A DNA stretch of 5,026 nt, taken from the NCBI GenBank assembly GCA_013820975.1, contig JACDHQ010000213.1:1-5026 (forward strand). The letters are read 5' to 3'. The notes beneath the pieces were generated by a model. The model was not told where the DNA came from. It did not search any database and worked only from the letters and a program-made list of their open reading frames with translations. Positions 1-5,026 of this stretch are shown piece after piece (position 1 is the stretch's first letter; every line of letters begins with the position of its first letter). Both the position numbers and the translations under genes were made by a program. Origin of the DNA: Gemmatimonadaceae bacterium. Lineage in GTDB: Bacteria > Gemmatimonadota > Gemmatimonadetes > Gemmatimonadales > Gemmatimonadaceae.

Positions 1-1083
1 CCGCACGACACTCCCGCTGCGCTCGTCGAGCTCGCCCTCCCGGCGCAGGAGCTGGAGGAGCGAATCGGCGAGCGCCCGCGAGGGATAGGCGCCCGCCATC
101 ACCTTGAACCACTCCGCGCCGTCCACGATGTCGGCGGCGTAGGTCCCCGCCGGCAGGTCGTCGCCCTCCTGCCGCACCTTGGCCGCGGCGCCGGCCGCGG
201 TGTTGGTGGCCAGCAGCTCCACCGCCCACGCCGAGGCACGCACGCTGTCGGCCGGGTTGGCGACGACGGGAATCTCGCCGATGGAATCTCCAGCAGTCGC
301 GCCCGCGACGCCAGCGCTTGCATTTGTGCCCGAAACCGGCAAGACGGCGTCGACGGGGCGCGGCCCGGGAGGCTGCGTGGGCCGCTGCGAGCTGGTGTCG
401 AAGGGGCGGATGGCGAACCAGATGCCGATCGCCGAGATCACGAGCACCGCAATCCCACCCTTGAGGAACTGTGCGACCCTGCCCGATCCTGGCGCCTGCG
501 GTTCGATCGCCGTGAAGTCCACCGGCACGTCGGTCATGGGTGCCACCGGCGTTGGCTGGCGGATGGCCGAGATGACTGACGCCACGGGCAGCAGCGTCGG
601 AACCGTCTCGCCCACGAGAACGGCGCCGTCGGCCTGGGCCACCAGCGCCTCGATCGACGGTGCGTCGGCGCGAGCGGCGAGGATGAGCAGCGCGCCCATC
701 TCGCGAAAGCCGCTCGCCAGCCGCTTCCAGCGCGTGTTCGGGAAGATCTCTTCCGCGTCCACGGGCTCGGTGCCGGTGGGCATGATAAACATCCCCGGCG
801 TGCCCGGCGCCTGATGCGCAATCCGGTTCAGCGACACCCCGTAGGTGAAGCTGTCCACGATGCCGTGCAGGTCCTCGCCGGTCACGAGCGCCTGGATCGG
901 CGGCGCCTCCCCGAGCAGGTCGCACACGGCGACCCGCCGCCGCCCCGACTGGGCGCGCCCGATCCCCAGCGCCACCTCTGCGGTGGCGACGGGATCGTCG
1001 CCAAGCACCACGATCGCGTGATGATCATCGAGTTCGGAGCCGAGACGTGCCCCGGCGGCCTCCCAGTCGAATGGCCGGCGCAT
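1..1083 (-). CDS. Membrane protein: degenerate P-loop ATPase-like domain, one TM helix and SPOR-like domain (3'-partial)
   Basis: The frame is open from ATG (1081-1083) to the left window edge: 361 codons with no stop, so the C-terminus is missing. The ATG lies 3 nt after the TAG of the lipoprotein gene, in the same frame, which fixes the start; the only Shine-Dalgarno-like bases are the weak TAGG overlapping that stop, so translation is probably coupled. Residues 22-175 follow the strand/helix order of MinD/ParA/BY-kinase ATPases: AIVVLGDDPVATAEVALGIG sits where Walker A would be, VAVCDLLGEAPP where the Walker A' DADLRRP motif would be, and ALLILAA where Walker B would be. The Walker A Lys and the Walker B Asp are absent, so ATP hydrolysis is doubtful. 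A single hydrophobic helix follows at about 208-226 (GGIAVLVISAIGIWFAI), then a Pro/Ala/Gly linker (about 230-280), then a SPOR-like domain from about 285 (WAVELLA...WFKVMAGAYPSRALADSLLQLLRR). N-terminus in the cytoplasm and SPOR in the periplasm is the likely topology. The P-loop relationship is a by-eye inference; the TM helix and SPOR-like tail are firmer. Confidence 0.85.
   Translation of the reverse strand, partial: MRRPFDWEAAGARLGSELDDHHAIVVLGDDPVATAEVALGIGRAQSGRRRVAVCDLLGEAPPIQALVTGEDLHGIVDSFTYGVSLNRIAHQAPGTPGMFIMPTGTEPVDAEEIFPNTRWKRLASGFREMGALLILAARADAPSIEALVAQADGAVLVGETVPTLLPVASVISAIRQPTPVAPMTDVPVDFTAIEPQAPGSGRVAQFLKGGIAVLVISAIGIWFAIRPFDTSSQRPTQPPGPRPVDAVLPVSGTNASAGVAGATAGDSIGEIPVVANPADSVRASAWAVELLATNTAAGAAAKVRQEGDDLPAGTYAADIVDGAEWFKVMAGAYPSRALADSLLQLLRREGELDERSGSVVR
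19..231 (-). other. SPOR-like domain (C-terminal, near the window edge)
   Basis: Residues about 285-355 of the last gene. An opening strand (SAWAVELLATNT), a helix (AAGAAAKVRQEG), a turn (DDLPAGTYAADI), then DGAEWFKVMAGAYPSRALAD and a helix SLLQLLRREG match the beta-alpha-beta-beta-alpha-beta order of SPOR; W-F-K-V-x-x-G-A-Y parallels Y-R-V-x-x-G-P-Y in the neighbouring lipoprotein. The final strand may extend beyond the window. Confidence 0.65.
406..462 (-). other. Single transmembrane helix
   Basis: Residues 208-226 of the last gene: Lys208, then about 17 uncharged, mostly Ile/Val/Leu/Ala/Gly residues, then Arg226-Pro-Phe. It is the only long hydrophobic segment between the N-terminal globular part and the low-complexity linker. 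With a SPOR domain after it, the C-terminal side should be periplasmic; flanking charges (Arg202, Lys208 versus Arg226, Arg234) do not decide the topology alone. Confidence 0.8.
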
Positions 1084-1086
1084 CGC

Positions 1087-2544
1087 CTACGGCGTCGCCG
1101 AATACACCCAGTACGGCCGGCCCGCGGCGCGACCGACCCGCTCCGCGGCCTCACGTTGGGAATACGGGCCAAGGACGACGCGGTACACGGGCGATCCATC
1201 GCGCAACGACGTCTCGACGCGTGCACGCTGCCCCTCGACGGTGATCTCGTCCGCCATGACCCGGGCCGGGCTCTCGAGCAGCAGGGAAGCGAATGAAACC
1301 ATCCACTGGGGCGCGCCCGGTCGCGGCGGCTGCGCCGGGCTGGCGGCCGGCGGGGTGGAGGACGCATCGCCGCCGGTGGTATCCGGTGCGGCCGTACCCG
1401 TGTCCACCTGGAACTCGACGGGGCGATCGAGCCCTTCCGCCCGCGGACGGAAGCCAGACCAGTTGAACGGGTACCAGTGGTCCGCCGCGCCTCCAGCGAT
1501 CCGCGGCCCGGCGCGCAGCGTCGCCCCATCCACGAACACCACGTCATCTCCCTGCGCGGTCGCGACGCGGCCATCGGCGCCGACGAAGGGGAGATCCGGC
1601 CGCCATGCGGTGCGCACGGTGCCCACGTGGCTGCGGGTGCCGACGGCGACGACCCACGCGGAATCCCCCTGCGCGGGGCGGACGAGCAGGTAGCGCCCGA
1701 GGGGATCCATCCGGAGCGCCCGGGCCTCTCCTGGGAGCGGCACGCCGGTGCCGAGCTGGCCGCGGTAGCGCTCGTAGACCGACAGCCGCGAATCCGACTC
1801 CACGGCGATGAAGAGCCGGTCGCCACTCGGTGTCGCTGCCATGTCACGCACGGCCGTCTCGAGCACGATCGGGGGCACGATGTCGAGGGTGCGCGCGTTG
1901 ACCACCGCCACCCCGTTGTCCACGCCGAGGTAGATCCGGTCGCCACCCTGGAGCCGCGGGCCGTCGGTGAGGCCTTCCACAAGCGCGCTGTCGAGCACGC
2001 GCGTCTGGGGCGGGAAGAGGCGCCAGAGCTGGGCCGACCCTTCCCGCCGCCGCGACATCGCCACCAGGGCGCCGTCGGGCTGCGGGAAAACCGTCGAGAG
2101 CTCGCGGGCCGGGTCGAACTCCCACGGGCCCGCATCCGTGAAGCGCACCGCCTTTCCGCCGGAAATGCCGTAGACCGACCCGCCGTCGGCGGTCCTGGCG
2201 CCAGTCAGCGTGAAGCGCGAGCCGGCCTGCGAGACGCTCCCCATCCGCAGGTCGATGCGGCCGGGCACGTTCCGGCTGTCCACGAAGGCGATGACCCCCT
2301 GGTCGGGGTCGAAGCCGACGATCGTGCCGAGCCGGGGCATGCCCGAGGCCGACCAGACGAGGGAATCGAGCTGGTCGTACGCATACACGCGCGCCCGCCC
2401 CCCCGCGCGCTCGACGCGAAGGACGAGGGGATCGGGACCGCGATTGAGGCTGGCGGAGGGAGCGTCGTGCGCGGCGGAGCTGCTGGAGCGATCCGCGGGG
2501 CCGCAAGCGGCGAGCACGAGCGCGAAGGCGAGGAGCAGACGCAC
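1087..2544 (-). CDS. SPOR-domain lipoprotein with propeller-like body
   Basis: 485 residues from a GTG start (2542-2544) to TAG (1087-1089). The start was chosen because it gives a compact lipoprotein signal peptide: MR, a hydrophobic run LLLAFALVLAA, then Cys14 in the lipobox LAAC. A TTG three codons upstream (2551-2553) is an equally possible start, and neither has a clear Shine-Dalgarno sequence. Cys14 is the only cysteine in the protein, and Gly follows it rather than Asp, so outer-membrane sorting is expected. Residues about 20-35 are a Ser/Ala-rich tether. Residues about 38-375 look like a beta-propeller: repeated short strands such as VRDMAATPSGDRLFIAVESD (233-252) resemble YVTN/TolB-type blades, but no specific family is certain. 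Residues 386-412 are a Pro/Ala/Thr linker. Residues 413-483 are a SPOR domain, with its typical VYRVVLGPYSQREAAERVGR segment. SPOR domains bind glycan strands stripped of stem peptides, typically at division septa. It lies 92 nt after the Omp85 gene and 3 nt before the next gene, so it is very likely cotranscribed with the latter. The enzymatic role, if any, is unknown. Confidence 0.88.
   Translation of the reverse strand: MRLLLAFALVLAACGPADRSSSSAAHDAPSASLNRGPDPLVLRVERAGGRARVYAYDQLDSLVWSASGMPRLGTIVGFDPDQGVIAFVDSRNVPGRIDLRMGSVSQAGSRFTLTGARTADGGSVYGISGGKAVRFTDAGPWEFDPARELSTVFPQPDGALVAMSRRREGSAQLWRLFPPQTRVLDSALVEGLTDGPRLQGGDRIYLGVDNGVAVVNARTLDIVPPIVLETAVRDMAATPSGDRLFIAVESDSRLSVYERYRGQLGTGVPLPGEARALRMDPLGRYLLVRPAQGDSAWVVAVGTRSHVGTVRTAWRPDLPFVGADGRVATAQGDDVVFVDGATLRAGPRIAGGAADHWYPFNWSGFRPRAEGLDRPVEFQVDTGTAAPDTTGGDASSTPPAASPAQPPRPGAPQWMVSFASLLLESPARVMADEITVEGQRARVETSLRDGSPVYRVVLGPYSQREAAERVGRAAGRPYWVYSATP
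1096..1308 (-). other. SPOR domain of the lipoprotein
   Basis: Residues 413-483 of the 485-residue product. The segment begins with a hydrophobic strand (MVSFASLLLES), continues through charged beta/alpha stretches, and has the YRVVLGPYSQREAAERV block that matches the conserved second half of SPOR repeats (Y-R-V-x-x-G-P-Y/F, then a helix starting SxxEAxxx). It ends in GRPYWVY, five residues before the stop (TAG at 1087-1089). Peptidoglycan binding is inferred from the family. Confidence 0.8.
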
Positions 2545-2636
2545 CGGGGACAAGCTAGCGCGGTGGGCGGCCAGCAGGCACCCCTTGGCGGCGTGGCCAG
2601 GCGGGGGCGCCGCAGTCTGGCCGCACCACGGCGCCC
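2545..2636 (-). other. 92-nt intergenic spacer
   Basis: The gap between the Omp85 gene stop and the GTG of the lipoprotein gene. It contains the stem-loop described separately. No convincing -35/-10 promoter or purine-rich ribosome site is visible. The gap is short enough for read-through transcription, so the three genes may form one operon, but a separate start for the last two cannot be excluded. Confidence 0.5.
2605..2636 (-). other. GC-rich stem-loop just after the first gene's stop codon
   Basis: GGGCGCCG (2605-2612) and CGGCGCCC (2629-2636) form a perfect 8-bp inverted repeat around a 16-nt loop, starting at the first base after the TGA. There is no T-tract after it on the minus strand, so it is not a classical intrinsic terminator. 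A competing stem, GGCCAG (2595-2600) with CTGGCC (2617-2622), uses part of the same sequence, so the two are mutually exclusive. It may protect the 3' end of the upstream message or lower downstream expression. In DNA this GC-rich, an 8-bp inverted repeat may also be chance. Confidence 0.35.
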
Positions 2637-5026
2637 TCAGAACGACGGCCACAAACTCCACGTCCAGAACCCCTTCCGCTCGGGCTGGTCCAGCGGCACC
2701 GCATAGTCCCACCGCAGCGTCGCGTAGTTGAAGAGGTTCATCCGCAGGCTCGCCCCATAGCTGCGCAACGGGTAGCGCTGGCGCATCGCGTCGTACTCCG
2801 GCGGCCGCGAGGCAAAGAGCTGCTGGTCGGCCGACCACGCCACGCCGACATCGAAGAACGCGGCCCCGTCGAGCTGCGGGATCGCAAACGGGGCGAAGCC
2901 GAGCATGACCGGGCGCAGCACGGGGAAGCGCAGCTCGATGTTGCCCACCATCGCCCGGCTGCCGAGCAGCTGCACCGCGCTGCAGTTGGAGGGTGCGGGG
3001 GTCGCGATCTGGCAGCCGGTGGAGTAGAACGCGTTCGTGCGGTCGTAGCCGCGCACGAAGTCGGGACGCGCGACATACTTGGGAAACGCCGTCTCGTTAG
3101 GCCCGACCGCCCAGTTCGCGTACAGGCGCGTCGCCACGGTGAGCGTGCCGAAGATGATGGGGTCGTAGCGGCGGAGGTCGGCGAGGTACTCCACCCACTG
3201 CAGTCCACCGACGACGGGATTCAGCTCGGCGCGGTAGCGGTGCCCCGAGGCCGGCCCCGTGTTGCCCGACAGCGTGTTGTCCGAGACGAGCGCGAGCTGG
3301 AGGTCCGCGTAGTCCAACCCGTCCCCACGCGAGCGCTCGACGAGCTCGAACCGTCCGCGCCGGCCGGCGGTGACATCGCGCTGCACGAGCGAGCGACGCA
3401 CGCCGATCGTGTTGTACCCGGCGCCGAGCTCCAGCCGGTTGAATCGCGAGAACGGGTACGCCGCGGCGGCGAAGCCCTGCCGCACGAGGTACGTCGTGAT
3501 CACCTGGTCCTCGAACCGGCGTCCGTCGCTCCCCTCCGTGATCTGGTCGCTCGAGAGGAAGTAGAAGGGAGACTGCGACACGCCGGCACTGTACTGCCAT
3601 CGCCGGGCGTGGAGCGAGTACGCGGCGAAGAGCCGCGCCTCCTCGAGCCGCCCGTTGATCTCGGCGGCGAATCCCACCCGCTCGTCGCCGAGCATGTCGC
3701 TCAGCACCACCGTCGTGCCGCCGAAGACGTTGCGGCCGTAGCTGTCGGGCGCGTAGCCGATGCTCGGCCGGGCGACGTAGTCGGGATGCAGCCGCGCGCG
3801 GTAATCGGCGTCGGCGATCTCCGACGCGTCGGGCAGCCCCACGGTGGCGCTGTCGAGGAGCTGCGCGACAGAGACGGGCGGACGGTAGGTGGCGTCGGCC
3901 GGGTCGGGGGCGCTGGTGAAGCCGGGACGCCGCGCGACGGCGCCGATGCTGATGCTCTCGCCGGCGTAGGGCAGCCGCTTGCGCGCGCGCGGGTTCGCGA
4001 ACGACCACACCGTGTACCGGCCGTCGTCGAAGTGCGAAACCGCGAGGTGATCCGCGCGCTGCGCCCACGAGATGGCGGGGCTCATTTCGGTGATCCCCGC
4101 GACGCCGCCGAGCAGGTTCGTGAGCTGGTAGTGTGCGCGCTCGCTGAAGTCGTAGAGAAACACGTTGGGGATGCCGCTGCGGTCGCTCACGAACGCAAGC
4201 GTCTCGCCGTCGGGGGACCACTGCGGGTTGATCGACAGCCCGGCTTGTCCGGGGAGGATCTCGATCACGCCACGCTCGAGGTCGTACGTCGCGATGCGCA
4301 TCGGCGGCAGGGCGAGCACCGCGAGATCGGCCGCATTGCCGCGGTCGGTCGCAAAGGCGATGCGCCGGCCGTCGGGCGACCAGGCGGGATGCAAGTCGCC
4401 GAAGTGGTCGCTGGTGAGCTGCCTGAGGTTCACCCCGGTCACGTCCACGATGAACAGGTCGGAGATGCCACCGCGCGTGCCGCTGAACACGATCTGCGAC
4501 CCATCGGGAGAGAAGCTCGGGCTCATTGCCGTCTCCACCGGCAGGTCGAGCCGCCGGATCTCACGGCGACGCGCCACGTCCATCAATACCAGCACGTCGC
4601 GCCCGCGGCGCTGCGCGGTGAACGCGAGCATCGAGCCGTCGGGGGAGAACGCCGCCTGCGAGTAGAGGAAGCGCAGCTCCTCGAACGGTCCCGTCGTGCT
4701 CTTGGCAAGCCGCTCGATGCGCCGTCCCGTGCGCGCGTCACCGAGCCACAGGTCGATGAACACCTCGCCGCGCGCGTAGCTGCCGTTGGCGAAGAAGGCG
4801 ACGTGCCGCCCGTCGCTGCTCAGCGCCGGCGCGAGGAACACCTCGCCTCCGCGCGTGCGCGACTCCGAGAGCAGGTGCTCCGCGAAGTGGCGGGGGCGCT
4901 CGAGCCGCGGAACGGGCGCGAGATGGCGCGTCTGCATCGACTCGCGCCACTCGACGCCGAGCTCCTCGAGCTCCGCCCCGAGCTCACGGCGGAACGCGCG
5001 TTCGACGCCGACTGCCGGTACGGCGG
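2637..5026 (-). CDS. TolB-like propeller / Omp85 (BamA-TamA family) outer-membrane protein, 5'-partial
   Basis: The frame is open from the TGA stop at 2637-2639 to the right window edge, giving about 795 visible residues; the true start lies outside. The first in-frame Met (4935-4937) is probably internal, because the 29 residues before it (a helical stretch ending GVEWRES) read on smoothly. Such AFRREL...LEELGVEW helices often close a peptidase-MA-like (gluzincin) domain in this type of protein, so the missing N-terminus may be one; this is inference. Numbering from that Met: residues 36-311 hold six TolB/PD40 motifs (such as FSPDGSQIVFSGTRGG and WSPDGRRIAFATDRG), predicting a six-bladed propeller. 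Residues about 340-400 are a linker. Residues about 405-766 are an Omp85-like barrel: VRGYD at 628-632 (lid-loop L6 motif), NIELRFP at 666-672, FFDVGVAW at 694-701, and a last strand ending in Phe, the outer-membrane C-terminal signature. The propeller should be periplasmic. It is the first gene of the apparent operon. The substrate is unknown; family members insert or translocate proteins or lipids. Confidence 0.9.
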   Translation of the reverse strand, partial: AVPAVGVERAFRRELGAELEELGVEWRESMQTRHLAPVPRLERPRHFAEHLLSESRTRGGEVFLAPALSSDGRHVAFFANGSYARGEVFIDLWLGDARTGRRIERLAKSTTGPFEELRFLYSQAAFSPDGSMLAFTAQRRGRDVLVLMDVARRREIRRLDLPVETAMSPSFSPDGSQIVFSGTRGGISDLFIVDVTGVNLRQLTSDHFGDLHPAWSPDGRRIAFATDRGNAADLAVLALPPMRIATYDLERGVIEILPGQAGLSINPQWSPDGETLAFVSDRSGIPNVFLYDFSERAHYQLTNLLGGVAGITEMSPAISWAQRADHLAVSHFDDGRYTVWSFANPRARKRLPYAGESISIGAVARRPGFTSAPDPADATYRPPVSVAQLLDSATVGLPDASEIADADYRARLHPDYVARPSIGYAPDSYGRNVFGGTTVVLSDMLGDERVGFAAEINGRLEEARLFAAYSLHARRWQYSAGVSQSPFYFLSSDQITEGSDGRRFEDQVITTYLVRQGFAAAAYPFSRFNRLELGAGYNTIGVRRSLVQRDVTAGRRGRFELVERSRGDGLDYADLQLALVSDNTLSGNTGPASGHRYRAELNPVVGGLQWVEYLADLRRYDPIIFGTLTVATRLYANWAVGPNETAFPKYVARPDFVRGYDRTNAFYSTGCQIATPAPSNCSAVQLLGSRAMVGNIELRFPVLRPVMLGFAPFAIPQLDGAAFFDVGVAWSADQQLFASRPPEYDAMRQRYPLRSYGASLRMNLFNYATLRWDYAVPLDQPERKGFWTWSLWPSF
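4005..4832 (-). repeat. Six TolB/PD40 propeller-motif repeats (protein level)
   Basis: The consensus (h)xPxWSPDGxxhAFxSDRxG recurs, numbered from the Met at 4937, near residues 37, 95, 140, 184, 238 and 287. Four copies keep an exact SPDG, the first has SSDG and the last is degenerate (SWAQRADHLAVS). The repetition is partly visible in the DNA as CCRTCGGGNGA-type strings near 4207, 4369, 4501 and 4636. It reflects coding for propeller blades and is not a DNA repeat element. Confidence 0.8.

Noticed and set aside
179..814. A 211-codon plus-strand open frame
   Set aside because: It lies opposite the pseudo-ATPase/SPOR gene and has an Ala/Ser/Thr-rich translation typical of an antisense shadow.
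1084..1089. Read-through of the TAG to make one fused lipoprotein-membrane protein
   Set aside because: The frames match, but the fusion would place an ATPase-like domain in the periplasm, and a good ATG lies 3 nt after the stop; coupled translation of two proteins is simpler.
882..2135. A 417-codon minus-strand open frame overlapping the lipoprotein and membrane-protein genes
   Set aside because: It is a shifted frame of the real genes; its translation is Arg/Ser/Pro-rich and matches no fold, whereas the chosen frames give a lipobox, a TM helix and SPOR domains.
1477..2706. A 409-codon plus-strand open frame
   Set aside because: It is antisense to the lipoprotein gene, its translation is Arg/Gly/Ala/His-rich low-complexity without domains, and long antisense frames are expected at this GC content.
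2545..2838. An upstream ATG (2836-2838) as start of the lipoprotein gene
   Set aside because: It would overlap about 200 bases of the Omp85 gene and add 98 non-conserved-looking residues before a good lipoprotein signal peptide; the GTG or TTG start explains the lipobox.
3097..4221. A 374-codon minus-strand open frame inside the Omp85 gene
   Set aside because: It is an out-of-frame Arg/Ala-rich shadow of the propeller/barrel gene, with no motif of its own.
4005..4832. Repeated GC-rich strings as a possible DNA repeat or regulatory array
   Set aside because: They coincide with the SPDG codons of the propeller blades, so protein repetition explains them.

Overview
The window is very GC-rich with strong G/C third-position bias, and all three genes lie on the minus strand, so they read from the right edge to the left edge. 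There are no RNA genes, mobile elements or CRISPR arrays. The mix of proteins suggests a Gram-negative (diderm) bacterium: an Omp85-type outer-membrane barrel fused to a TolB-like propeller, a lipoprotein with a SPOR domain, and an inner-membrane protein with a SPOR-like tail. The TolB-propeller/Omp85 fusion with C/G-rich codons looks most like Gemmatimonadota. That assignment is an inference from protein style, not a database result. Layout, in the direction of transcription: (1) From the right edge to 2637 runs the 3' part of a large outer-membrane protein. Its 5' end is outside the window. It has a six-repeat TolB/PD40 propeller followed by an Omp85/BamA-like beta-barrel with the VRGYD lid-loop motif and a terminal Phe. 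(2) A 92-nt gap (2545-2636) has an 8-bp perfect stem-loop directly after the stop codon. (3) 2544-1087 encodes a 485-residue lipoprotein with a lipobox LAAC, a propeller-like body, a Pro-rich linker and a C-terminal SPOR domain. It starts at GTG, or possibly TTG. (4) After only 3 nt (TAG-GCG-ATG) the next gene runs from 1083 off the left edge, open for 361 codons. It encodes a cytoplasmic domain resembling a degenerate MinD/BY-kinase-type P-loop protein, then one transmembrane helix and a SPOR-like domain. Working together (inference): the three products would sit in the outer membrane, on its periplasmic face, and in the inner membrane. Two of them carry domains of a family known to bind denuded septal peptidoglycan. 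The second and third genes are almost certainly co-transcribed, and the first is plausibly in the same operon. A role in envelope organisation or division-site function is reasonable but unproven.
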